Source of the DNA: Kalaharituber pfeilii
Taxonomy: Eukaryota; Ascomycota; Pezizomycetes; Pezizales; Pezizaceae
Assembly: GCA_015179045.1 (NCBI GenBank)
Contig: WHUZ01000131.1
Span: forward strand, 56,973 to 120,972
DNA length: 64,000 bases
Direction of reading: 5' to 3'
Both the position numbers and the translations under genes were made by a program. This document shows, in pieces, positions 50,328 through 61,166 of this stretch (positions are counted from its first letter, which is position 1; every line of letters begins with the position of its first letter). The notes below the pieces were generated by a model that saw only the letters and a program-made list of their open reading frames with translations, was not told the origin of the DNA and made no database searches.

Positions 50328-50390
50328 TTTTTTTTTTTTTTTTTTTTTTAATTTCACATGACCCTGCTTGTAGCTGTTCGCCATGGCAGC
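50328..50390 (-). mobile_element. Ultra-short LINE tail (family 3), 63 bp
   Basis: T-run, ATTTCACATGACCCTGC, AGCTGTTCGCCATGGCAG. Duplication GGACAGTTCTGTC at 50315-50327 and 50391-50403. 50404-51580 shows no gene; 51230-51330 has a weak TGCCATTGCGCTG repeat. Confidence 0.9.
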
Positions 50391-51584
50391 GGACAGTTCT
50401 GTCAGTTTGGGTTAAGAAAATTGGATTTCATCACTCTACTGTTGAGAGAAATGGATTGCTATTCCTTTACTTGCTTGAGTTTGCTGCCTTTTATGTGTTG
50501 ACAGTATGAAGGGAACGCATGTTGAATAAATAGGTTCAGGGAGTCATAACGCAGGAATGAATAGACTTCCTGCTATTTAGCGAGCTTAATTTCTTTTTTT
50601 TTTCTTATTCTTTTCCATGCCTGAATATTGCCAATTCGACTAAGCGATGTCTATACTATGTTTGTAATTATGTTTGTAAATATAATTACTCATATTGCTT
50701 ACGTGCTATGAAAAGACACTAAAGCCTCCGATGTGATGAAGACTGAACAGCATCCACTGTTTCGCACGAGTACCGGTATCTAGAGCTGGCGGAACGAAGT
50801 CTCAGGACGCTCTCAATGGTCAAGTGTCAAGGGAAGGGTCATAAAGGAAGAGTAATCAATCGTCTTGTTTGTGCGTGTCCTGATCTATCCATATCTGCGT
50901 ATCCATGTCTGTCCTGCTTGCTTGCATCGGCAAAAACAAAAATCGCTCTGAAGCGCCCGGGGTCTTGAAAACCCCACTCGTGCGCCCTGGATGCATTTCA
51001 CCTCTTCTCAGCGCCATGTCATGCTAAAAGTGAAGCTACCATCGCTGGTGTCATTTTGTGCTACTGGTGGCCAATTGTGTCGGAGTAGCAACATGATATA
51101 ATTAGCACACCAAAATACCAAAATACATTTGAATTTAGAGCCCAACTTGCCAAGTCGATTATTTCATAAAGAGCTGAATCATTGAGTTGCCGACTAAAAA
51201 ATGCTATGAAATTGTACTGCGAAAGCGCGGTGCCATTGCGCTGCTGCTATTGTGCTGCCGCAAAAGTTCGTATGCTGCCATTGCGCTGCAAAGGTGCACT
51301 GCCATTGCGCTGTATATCAGTTCAAAGGTCAAGTGCCGTGCCAAGAATCGAACTGACCTGTACCTTGGCTGAAGTTGAAAGCTGTGGTCTCCAGCGATGG
51401 AGGTAACCAACAGCGCCATGGAGAGGGGTAGAATTGAGGGCCCCAGTTCAACTCTCGAGTTGAGCAAGGGAAGAGGGTTGTCTGGCATCTCCCTGAGATA
51501 GACTATATTACTTCAGTTTCATATCATTAAACTCTAGAAGAACTAGAGCAATCTGTTTTGATTTGGAGTAATTTTTTTTGTAGC

Positions 51585-52048
51585 TTCATCAGCAAAAAAA
51601 AATTTCCGCCAGGCACAACCACCTCACCCTGGTTGCGCCGATTTGCCCCGAGCACCCAAAGCACCCGGCGGATTAAAAAACTTGTATAGTGTGCTCAACA
51701 AATAATCAAACTACTTATCGTACCCTATTGCGCCCGGTGGAACCAAAATCACTTTCCCCGCCCAGAGTATAATTGATGATACTTCTTAAAACCCGAGCAT
51801 GCCTACTCTCATAGTCGCCTATACATAGGTAATGCCATTCACGCTGTAGATGCCATGTCATATGCAGTTAACAACTGATTAGCCATTTTGATCTATATAC
51901 TGGTGTTCATTATTCTACCATGTCATGCTATCATCTATCGCCCTACCGATCTACCTCTTTCATGTAAGTATAGCCCACATTGCCACAGCTCACTATAATG
52001 CATCTCAAGCCAGCGGGAAGTGCTACAATTCAGCTTATAATGCCATCT
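51585..52048 (+). repeat. Second copy of the 33041-33536 repeat
   Basis: Same order of phrases (CATCAGCAAA, GGAACCAAAATCACTTTCC, CGCCCAGAGTATAATTGATG) with substitutions and small deletions. It ends where Copia sequence begins. Confidence 0.8.
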
Positions 52049-52049
52049 G

Positions 52050-54990
52050 AGAGATTTGCAGTTTATTGGAAAGGTCAATAGTGGATGTATTGTTAGAGTG
52101 TAGGAGGATAGAGACTTCTAGGTTGAGTTCTTAAAATCTATGCAGGTACCAGATTGCTTGTCTAGCGGCAACAGAAAGAGCCATGTATTCAGCTTCAGTG
52201 GTAGAAACTGATACTGAATTCTGTTTCTTGGATACGTAGAATATCAAGTAGCCACCAAGTAAGAAACTATAGCCTGACTACAAATGATGAGTATCCAGAG
52301 AGTTTCTATAACTGGAATCAGCAAATGTAATAAGAAATAAAGAACTAGAATATGGATAGTGAAGTACCATATGACGAGTACTAGAAAGATAGTGAAATAC
52401 TTTTTTAATAGCCTGTGTTACGGCTAAGGTGGAAACTTACCCACCACTGTGGCAAGGGACAAGGGTTTCACTACTACTAGCTGCCATGGCTAAGGTGAAG
52501 ACTTACCCGCCAAAGGGATAACGCTTACCCTGTAATCGAACATAAGACCAATGTTGACTGACTGGACCAATCATCCGTTAGGCTTGGCTGTTGATTCTCG
52601 CATCTGTTTAGATAGGGTAGTACTATGGAAGTGTGTGTCATTCGAAATGCAGCTTGATGCATACACTCTACCTACGAAAGCTTTATTAATATACGCACAT
52701 GCATTAGTACATTCGTTATCTTTGTCCCGTACTATTTTTGCATGTTTTCGGTTACGTGTGCCTATTACCACAGGTATTGGCATTGATAAGGAATCGCCGC
52801 ATTGCCAGCCAATTATTCATTTGTTGACTACTCATGTATGACTGCGCTGAAGTCTATATAAGCCCTGGCTGGCGATAGCATAGTTAGAAGAAATCAAGAT
52901 ACTAGTGGTGTTCTAAGTTCTCTATAACTCTGAACCTATTATTCCCTCATTACGCCCATGAATCGTTCCGCTCCGCTGCGCACTCCACGCCCAACAGCTG
53001 CCCATTCGACCCACCATATAGACACCTCCGTAGCCATTCCGACTCGCCGTATACACACTTCCGTGATGACTCCGGCACCGCCGTATACACTCCACCATAG
53101 CCGTAACATCCGGTGCCTTCCAGCGCCCACCGGAGCCTAGCCCCTCACGCCTGTAACAGCCTGATAATGTATCTCAAGAGAATGAAAGTAGTATTAAGAG
53201 AGTAAAGAGACAGTATGTACAAGATCAGGATGAGTACCAGTAACCAAAGACATGAGAGAGCCAATTATTTGTTGATAAAGATTGGTATTGATAGCAAGCT
53301 CCTCTTCAGGGTAATCCTTGTAAAGTTTACTTTTTAGATGGAGGAGAGTGGAAACTGGATATGAGTTTTCTATACTGAAATAATATAGTATTTAATTGAT
53401 GTATTGGGACTGGTTGAGCTCAATACTCTCTCTATTTTGATAAATTTCAATACCTAGTAACTATTGTAAGAGACCTTATACAATCACCTAAAAATAAGAC
53501 TGAAGATATATAGTTAGGTTGTTATACATAGGCTCTTATGTGTCATCAAGTAGTAGTGGTTTGACAGAAATGGTACAGCTAAAGGCAAGCGATAAATAAG
53601 AGCAGGCAAAAGGTAAGCGATAAGCTTAGAGTTCGAGTAAAACTTAAGATACTACTAGTGTCTTGATTCTTTCTAACTAACAGCGAAAGCTAGAGCTTAT
53701 ATCTTAAGCGCCCGTCATACATGACTTATCAACAATTAATAACATGATTATAATGTAATAATATCATCTCATAAAATAGATAAGTAAATATAGAAACAGT
53801 AATGTAATAAAAATATATAATGCAGATCTCCTTTCTAATACTAATAATTGAGAAAACTAGTATCTATGTAATAACTGTATATAATTACTATTACTATTAC
53901 TAATTAGTATAGATATTGTAAGTAACGCAGATTGCTTTATAAGTATCATGCATGTATTAGTACAGCAAACGTACAAGAACTGATATATATGTCTGTAAAA
54001 TAACTACTGAATAGTCAAAGTATATTAATGCTTATCTAGTATTAATCAGACACATCTTAGTGAGACTTATAATGATATGATAGTAGTGCCTTATCTAATA
54101 TTTGGTAAGTCTTTATCTTTAGCTATAATATAGGTAATTTATGTTTACTCTAGTTCTAACAATAGTTAAAGTATTTATATATACTATAAAAATAAAGTAA
54201 TATATAATATTGAAATAGATAAAAATATAAAGATTGAATTGAAGTAAATAAAATTTTATTTCAGTAATAATAGATAATAATTTTTTATATTATATGAGTA
54301 ATACTTGCTTGAGTCTATAAAAAGCCTTTTTTAATAAAAGAATCTTTTCTTCTAAACTAATATCTAAAAGTAGTAGTATTCAAATTTCTTTATTAAGTTT
54401 ATAACCCTATTTAAAAATACTATTTTAATATCCAATTACTTAAGTTCTAGATTAAAAATAGTAATAAGAACTATAATAAGATATAGGGAATTATACTATA
54501 TAATAAGTACAAAAGTCTCTTTATAATCAATACTATCTTTCTATAAATAATTCTTAATAACTAAGCTAGCTTTATAGTATTTAATAGAACTATTAGTATT
54601 TAACTTAATCTTAAATGCTTATTTATTATATATAGTCTTATGCTCTTTTCGTAGTTCTATCAGATTATATATTTTTTAGAACTTTGTATCCTAAATTAAC
54701 TAATACTACTTAATTATAGTAATTTCCTATTTGTTTTACTCTATATATACTATTACGGGATAGATAAGATAGGCTGTCTACTAATCAACTAAGTAAAGAG
54801 TCACTATAGAAATAAAGTAGTTAAGAAGTGAATAAGTGTTATATTTATTAGGGTCGAGTTTTAGATCCTTGCTCCTCTAACTCTAGTGGGTCTGGCTTCT
54901 CATTTATATAGAAGTAATTCTTTCAGAACAGTATAGTTAATCCAGTTCAAACAGTATCTGGAGACTAAGCTAGGTCCTGAAAGTGTCAAG
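52050..54990 (-). mobile_element. Copia relic (RT-RNase H), AT-rich and split by a solo LTR
   Basis: Minus strand, RNase H region at 52060-52410: GYSFLLGGYLIFYVSKKQ, STTEAEYMALSVAARQ and IWYLHRF. Upstream of the LTR, about 53165-53400: EEELAINTNLYQQIIGSLM and TGTHPDLVHTVSLLS, the usual RT-RNase H linker. Beyond 53400 the sequence is very AT-rich and carries no readable domain; inclusion to 54990 is by composition and position. It is not the same element as the Copia at 10.4 kb, which lacks this part. Confidence 0.7.
52416..53158. mobile_element. Solo LTR, 743 bp, with 5-bp duplication
   Basis: Begins TGTTACGGCTAAGG and ends CACGCCTGTAACA. GCCTG flanks it at 52411-52415 and 53159-53163. TATA-like TCTATATAAGCC at about 52854. 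The Copia frame rejoins across it (HYQA / IKKVFHYLSSTRH). A partial inverted relative is at 54995-55290. Confidence 0.9.
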
Positions 54991-54994
54991 TAGA

Positions 54995-55290
54995 AATAGC
55001 CTTAACAGTTAATCAACCTATACATGAAAACTATTACGGATGTGAGGAGCTCGGCTCCAGTAGGTGCTAGAAAGTACCTAATGTTATAGCTATAGAAGAG
55101 TATATATGGCAGGTTGAAGTCACTACAGAGGTTTGTACATAGTGGTGCCGGAGTTGCCATAGAAGTATGTATATATGACGGACCGAATAGGCAGCTGTAG
55201 GGCATGGAGCGTGCAGTGGAGCGGAGCAATTTATGGGTATAGAAAGGAAACACATCAGCAAAAAATCGGTTGCTCCACAACATGGCACCC
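54995..55290 (-). repeat. Partial LTR related to 52416-53158
   Basis: Reverse strand shares the phrases around GCTCCGCTCCACTGCACGC, CATATATACAC and AGCGCC/GGAGCC with the 3' part of the solo LTR. No terminal bases could be fixed. 55300-55490 is unassigned. Confidence 0.5.
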
Positions 55291-55489
55291 AGCGTCCCAA
55301 CACACAGTTAGCATCCTGAGCGCCTCGTCCGCCCCATGTATATCTGACCTCATCGCCTTATGACAGTCGCGCCCTGCGCATTTCTGGCCTTATTCTTTTG
55401 CCACTCTCATGCCCCATGAAATCGGCTTTTTACCTTGGTGCACCCTTGTCATTACAAAACCTAGTTTACACTCTCAGCGTACATAATGC

Positions 55490-55905
55490 AAGTAATCCTG
55501 CTGCCGGCGTCGCGACGTGCTCAACGTGCTCAAAATATTCTTCACTGCACCCACAACGCAAGTAATCCTGTCGCCGGCATCGCGACGTGCTCAACATACT
55601 CAAAATGTCCCACAATGCAAGTAATGCTACTGCCAGGCTCAATGTACTAAGTGTGTTCTACATTTTATGTCCGTGCACTCAATATGCTCTATGTACTCAA
55701 TATACTCAATATGCCCAATATCCCCTCCTTGTCATATGAGCACTCAACGTGCTTAATACACTCATGATGCCAAACGTGTCCTACATCTCATGTGCGTGCA
55801 CTCAACATGCTCCACATGCTCAACATGCTCAATGTGCCCAATATGCCCTACATTTCATCTGCGTACTCAATGTGGTCAACATGCTTAATGTGCTGAACAT
55901 ACTTA
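55490..55905. repeat. Degenerate GCTCAACATGCTCAATGTG repeat
   Basis: Short words CTCAACATG, CCCAATATG and CTCAATGTG recur. The same words fill the loop of the foldback at 34.1-35.1 kb. A LINE is inserted at 55913. Confidence 0.7.
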
Positions 55906-55912
55906 ACGTGCT

Positions 55913-56359
55913 TTTTTTTTTTTTTTTTTTTCTTTCATTAATCGCATGCCGCCCTATGGGCTATGGCGATATTTAAATACATAAAATAAGTAAAATATAT
56001 GCATCACTCTTACCTATTCTCCCCATACCCATTCCAAGATCTCCCGTATATTTACTCTCTTATTAATCTGTCTTATACCTTCTACCCCCCCGCATTTCCT
56101 AGCCCACACCTTGCAGTCTTTCCGTACATGTTCTGAGTTTTTCAGGGCCTCCCCGCACCATCGGCATTCCGGTGATTCGGCCTTCCCTATATGGTATCTC
56201 CATTCTTTCAGTCTTTTGTTTCCCAGGATCCCCACCAGCGTCGAGAGATACTTCCTCCGGTTGGCAATTTGCAAGGGCCGGTAATTTAAGCCTGCCTGGT
56301 TTCTCTCCATGGCTCACAGTACCTTATAGTCTTGTCTTAATCCTGCTTCTGTTACGGTG
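55913..56359 (-). mobile_element. 5'-truncated LINE (family 1), 447 bp with duplication
   Basis: T-run, TTCATTAATCGCATGCC tail, 3' UTR as in 4392-4607, then the C-terminal frame 56310-56014: NKRLKEWRYHIGKAESPECR, WCGEALKNSEHVRKDC knuckle and EILEWVWGE. Duplication TTAACGTGCT at 55903-55912 and 56360-56369. Confidence 0.92.
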
Positions 56360-56369
56360 TTAACGTGCT

Positions 56370-56790
56370 CAACATGCTCAATGTGTTCTACAATTCCATA
56401 TCTTATATGTGCGCCCAAGATGGTCCATTAACTCGATTAGCCAATATTATAGCATGCCTGAACTGCCCTTGTTAGTACATTACGGAATTGGGATCAGGTT
56501 TACGGTATTGAAAAGGGGCAGAGTCTGCTACGCACTGGCTCGCTTCCAGGTTACTTGGGCTCTCTGTTGGGTTACTAAATTGAGTACTGGTGAGGTCGCT
56601 TGGGCCCCCATTGGGTTTCGTATAGGTTGCTAAATTCGGTGCAGATGAGGTCACTCAGGCCATTTCAGCTGCCCGCTGTCATCCTACAGGCCGGCTAGGA
56701 TAGCTACTAATAGCAACCAGACTACCACAGTAGCATGATATAACCAGACTAGGCATAGTACGAGTTGCTGATCAATCTAGTTCCAGCTAG
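56370..56790. repeat. Diverged right arm of a foldback relative
   Basis: Follows the repeat words and reads ATAGCATGCCTGAACTGCCC, then GGTTTACGGTATTG, similar in order to 34840-35050. A ~45-bp phrase (GGTTACT.GGGC...GGGTTACTAAATT) is repeated inside. No matching left arm is clear. Confidence 0.45.
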
Positions 56791-56816
56791 TGTATTGACA
56801 CTATGAGAATTACTTC

Positions 56817-57235
56817 TTATTACGGTTTCTACGATAATGTAGTAAATATAGGGGTGTAACTTAGAACAACGCTTGGTGCTTGACCTTTCGACAGGGCAGC
56901 TCTAGCTGGCCCTTCTTATAGTCAATCCGGCGTGCCTTCCTTCTATTGTCTCTCTATGCTATGATATCACGATGTTCTATCTATAGCCATTCCTCAGCCA
57001 CTGCCTCACCTCATCTAGAGGTCCGTTCAGTGGCTCTGGTCCTGGAGGTCCATTCGGTGGCTTTGCTCCTAGAGGTCCGTCCAGTGGCTGTCGCTACGCT
57101 CTGACCATGCCGGCATTCCTTGTAATACACATCCGTGCCTGACCCATGTTTCATTGCCAGACTGCAGCTATCGGTTGATCAGGCCGAATTATCGCTAGTA
57201 GCTTTACAGGCCAATGTGGGTGGATATCCCCTCCG
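56817..57235 (+). repeat. Second copy of the 47575-48017 LTR-like repeat
   Basis: Starts TATTACGGTTTCTACG (TG changed to TA), contains three GGTCCGTTCAGTGG-type units, and lacks the LINE tail present in the other copy. Confidence 0.65.
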
Positions 57236-57269
57236 CGGGTAGACCCTGACACTCCTACTTGCAAATTGA

Positions 57270-57437
57270 ATTCAGGAGTCAATTCAGGGGTCAATTCTGG
57301 AGTCAATTCAGGAGTCAATTCCGAAGTCAATTCAGGAGTCAATTCTGGAGTCAATTCCGGAGTCAATTTCGGAGTCAATTCCAGAGTCAATTCCGGAGCC
57401 AATTCAGGAGTCCATTCAGGAGTCCATTCAGGAGTCC
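57270..57437. repeat. 12-bp tandem repeat GGAGTCAATTCN, about 14 units
   Basis: Units with GGAGTCAATTC and GGAGTCCATTC at a 12-bp period. Open frames in several phases follow from the period. A CTTCTTCGT-rich stretch follows to 57540. Confidence 0.95.
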
Positions 57438-57589
57438 ATTTTTATGGAAAGTGCTTTTTCGACCTTCTTCGTACTTCGTCATCCTTCTTCGTGCTTCTTC
57501 GTGCTTCTTTATCCTTCTTCGTCCTTCATACAACCTACTCACACATCGCACAACTTACTCACACATGTTAACAGGTCTCACTCGACAGT

Positions 57590-58014
57590 ACGAAATGCTG
57601 CACAATGAGCTCGATTAACTAGTATGGTAGGCCCCTTTCAACATCGCGAGAGATGTGAAAATGAGCTTAACTTCACAGGTACCACAGAGCCTGGTGTGAG
57701 ATGTCGCAACGTGAGCTGAATTTACAGGTATGGCAGGTTCCTTTCAGAGTCGCGATATTTGTGAGCAGGAGCTCAAACTGACATTGACATGTACTGTAGG
57801 GCCCTTTCGACAGCATGAGAATAGTAGGAAGAGTTCAATTTCACAGGTATGGTAGGCCTTCGTTTACGGCGTGATATATGGTAGCATGAGAGTAACACAA
57901 TACCATAGGGCCCTTCTGCTAGCACAAGATGTTGCAAAATCACCTCAATTTACAGGTATGGTGGGTCCCTGTCAACATCGAGATATGTAGACGTAAGCTG
58001 AATCTGACACGTAC
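57590..58014. repeat. ~57-bp satellite, family B
   Basis: Units with CACAGGTATGGCAGGTTCC, TTTCGACA and ATGAGCTCAA. Cut at 58014 by the Gypsy LTR. Confidence 0.7.
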
Positions 58015-58799
58015 TGTAATGGACGGGTCCGGGTCAGGGTACAGGATCTGGGTACGGGGTGGGTGGCGGGTACCGAGGCGAGGTCACAGTGGAGATGGAG
58101 GCAGACGCAGTCGGAACTATGAGATTTCGAGAGGTAGATGTATTAAAAGGCTAAATACACAACTTGGGTAGGAAATAAGTTGTTGCGTGGAGAAGAAAGA
58201 GGGAGGAGGGAGGAGGGCCTCTTTATAGAGAACCTTCAGTGGAAAATCCAGGCAAACAAGCAAATAAGCAAACAAGCAAACAAACGAAGTATATGAAAAA
58301 CCGAAAAACGACTAGAAGTACATGGAAAACAAAGGAAACGATAGGAAGTACATGAATGACTAAGGAATGACTGGAAGCAGGTAGAAGCGTCCAGAATATC
58401 CGGGAATAAGCTCGGCGATACCTGTTTCCAACAGATTCTATGGCTTTCCGGCAGGTTCTATAGCTTCCGGCAGATTCTATGGCTTCCGGCAGGTTCTATG
58501 GCATTCCGGCGGGTTCTACGGCTTTCCGACGGGTTCTGGGGATTCGAGTTCTTCTAGCAGGTTCTGGTAGGTTCTTCGGTTCGGGTTGTTAAGCAATGAC
58601 CGAAATGCTGGCGGCCATGTCGCTTAAGCGTGCTTACAGGTATAGGGATATATATCGGAGTGCTAGAAGGAGTACGGCGAATTGCAAGGGTGTCAGGGTC
58701 AGCTGCACGTATACAAGTACTGGCGAGTAGTACATTGGTTGCCAGTATAGGACTGGAGCTGGAGGGTCTGGGGCAAGGGGTCCGGGTTGGATTGTTACA
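58015..58799 (-). mobile_element. Gypsy 3' LTR, 785 bp
   Basis: On the minus strand it starts TGTAACAATCCAACCC and ends CCATTACA. Just upstream lies a polypurine-type stretch (CTCCTAGAAGGGAGG). It contains 22-24-bp repeats (GGTTCTATGGCTTCCGGCA) at about 58430-58550 and AAGCAAACAAGCAAACAAAC. It belongs to the integrase fragment that follows. Confidence 0.8.
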
Positions 58800-58895
58800 G
58801 TAGCCTCCCTTCTAGGAGGAGAGCTCCAGCGATCCTCAAGGTTGGGTTGCTGCTCATCATCATTATCAGGGATAACGATAGGGTCAGTCCTAGTT

Positions 58896-59511
58896 CTACT
58901 TATTTTGGCAGGGTATGGGGTCTTGGTTTTGAAGGGTAGGAGTTGTGGAAACGCCGGACTAGTAGTGGGGCATTAGTGCACAGCTCAGCAGGTTCCCAGG
59001 TGGGCTGGTCGTAACCAAGCCAACGAACAAGGTACTCAAGTTTGTTGTGGTGTTTCCGGGAGTCTAGGATTTCTTCGACCTCGTACTCTTCTTCTTCCTC
59101 AATGGTGATGGGAGGCGGTGGAGGTGACGTTTGGCCGGGAAGGGGGTCCGTAGCGACGGGTTCAAGTAGAGAGGTATGGAAGACTGAGTGTACCTTCATA
59201 GAGGCGGGAAGCTTGAGTTTGTAGGCATGAGAGGAGATTTTTTCTTGGATCTCAAACTTCCCTAGTCTCTTATGATCGAGCTTTCCGGAAGGTTGGGTTG
59301 TATGCAGATTTCGCCTTAGGAGCCATACCTTGTCTCTGACGTCATACTTGGGTGCAGGGAGTCGATGCAGGTCAGAATTTTCTGCCTATATTGCTTGTGC
59401 CCATTTAATTTGGGCCCGTAGGTACTCTTTAAGTGCTTGCAAGCGATCCGCATAGTCTTGTAAGATCGTGGGATTGGGCAGTTTGGCGTCCGGCTTGGCT
59501 AACAGGGTATA
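58896..59511 (-). pseudogene. Chromovirus (Ty3/Gypsy) integrase C-terminus with chromodomain
   Basis: Minus strand: DVRDKVWLLRRNLHTT and KLPASMKVHSVFHTSLLEPV are the integrase C-terminal GPY/F-like region. The chromodomain follows: YEVEEILDSRKHHNKLEYLV, RWLGYDQPTWEPAE. One TAG (after KWAQAI) interrupts. The chromodomain would direct integration to marked chromatin. The rest of pol is cut away by the LINE whose poly(A) begins at 59512. Confidence 0.85.
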
Positions 59512-59893
59512 TTTTTTTTTTTTTTTTTTTTTTATTCACGTAACCCCGCATACAGGCTACCAGCCTATGGCAGGGACCCATATACTTGGGCCAGGTTTGA
59601 GACAACTAACTACGGAATCTACATACACCCTTGAGCACCCAGTGCCCTCCGTACCCTAGTCCCCGGCTACCCCAGATCGAGGCAGGCAAACCAGTACTCG
59701 ACTGGGTCACCTTCCACACCTTCTTGCTTCCATTCTTTCTCCTCTAGGTCCTCCCAGGACTGCCAGGTGACCTGTGCCCCATTTTTGTTCTTCCGCTGGG
59801 GCCGCTCCAGTTCTGTGCATCTGAACACCACATGCTCATCACCCCATACCTCACCACATGTGCATTGTACCTCCTTGCCACTGACTATCCTCC

Positions 59894-59932
59894 ATGCGAG
59901 TAATGAGATAAAAAATAAAATAAAAAAAAAAA
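59894..59932 (+). mobile_element. Minimal LINE tail (family 1), 39 bp
   Basis: ATGCGAGTAATGAGAT and an A-rich run only. Flanks ACTGACTATCCTCC (59880-59893) and ACTTACCATCCTCC (59933-59946) match at 12 of 14. Confidence 0.75.
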
Positions 59933-59940
59933 ACTTACCA

Positions 59941-60590
59941 TCCTCCTCCGCATAGCTCCGCCTTTTCTAGTCCGCAGCCAAGTGTAATTTGTGAGTGCTC
60001 TCCTGCCCCACTTTACGAATTTGCCCTTCCCAAACCCTGCACGCTCCCTCTCCTCTTTTCTTTTTCGAACTAACTCTTGATGCAGCCCACCCTCAGTGGC
60101 CTGCCCATCATATCTCATGCCCTTAGCCCCCTCTTTAGCCAACTTATCCGCCTTCTCATTGCCTTCTATCCCCACGTGGGCCTTGACCCATACCAGCTTC
60201 ACTGCATCCACCTTCCTTAGCCTCCGCCGCCTCTCTGCAATCAGCTCTATCACCCGCGCTAGGTCTGCGGTTCTTGCCTTGCCAGTTTTTTTCTGCTTTC
60301 TGGACTGCACTGATAGTTGCCTAAGAATCTGCGAGTAGTAGTACTTTTGCACTGCTATCAACTGCTTCAAGGGCACCCCTCATTCCTGAGACCTCACCGT
60401 CCCACACAGTTGCCTTTATGCCTACCCACCGGGACCCCTCTGACTCACCTGCTACCACCTGCCTCCAGCACCATCCGCCACCAACACCGCCTTCCTCACT
60501 GCAGCTGCCGTCTGTAAAAATAGCCACCGAGTCACCCTTAGCCTCATTGATAGCCTTTTCCCATTTGGCTGGGGCGTCTTCCTTGCACAA
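59941..60590 (-). pseudogene. LINE RNase H and post-RNase H region
   Basis: 60590-60321: SVAIFTDGSCSEEGGVGGG with the first Asp, and ATVWDGEVSGMRGALEAV with the Glu. 60376-59941, in another frame: LARVIELIAERRRR, VKLVWVKAHVGIEGNEKADK with the later Asp/His region, then FVKWGRRALTNYTWLR. The knuckle at 59830-59880 is cut by a 39-bp LINE tail. The frame change near 60330 inactivates it. Confidence 0.8.
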
Positions 60591-61166
60591 CTTGAGGTCA
60601 ATAACCTCAATGCCTGTCTGTGGTAGGTGTACATCTCGCCCTCAGGACACTCTCTCCTCCTCATTGATCTCGAGAGTGCTAGCAATCTTTCCAGCTACTG
60701 ACTCAAACCCATCATTTTTGTCTGTAGCATAACTCAAGCTAAAGTCTCTCCAGTCCCTCCACCTTTCACCCTCTCTATCTGGGTCTGGAGCTACCATTCT
60801 AGTGAAGCTTTCCGGCTATAAATCTCCAACTTCTATAGGGTCTCTCACTGATCTTAGTGCATATCTTGCTTGGCCTTGATTGAGAATCGTCGTTACACTC
60901 TCTACTCCAGCAATGGCCTCGACCTTTACTCTTGCTGCCACTCGGACTGCACCAGTGCATTTGCGGAGTGCTTGATACTGCAACTTCTCAAACTCCTCTC
61001 TCTACTGCTTCTGGCCTCTCCACCCAATTTCGGACCCCTAAAAGGCCACTGCCCGTACCATGCCTGTATAAGCCTTTCTCCATGAGATAGGACTCATACT
61101 CCATTGAGAGTTGCCTAGCTCAGACAGCGCACCTATGAGCTTCCTGGCTTTCTCGATCCGCCTTTT

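Noticed and set aside
51340..51430. tRNA-like string on the minus strand (CAGTTCGATTCT)
   Set aside because: It resembles a B-box, but the flanking T-stem does not pair and no D-arm or anticodon stem fits.
57270..57437. Periodic frame of SQFRSQFR type
   Set aside because: It follows from the 12-bp tandem repeat.
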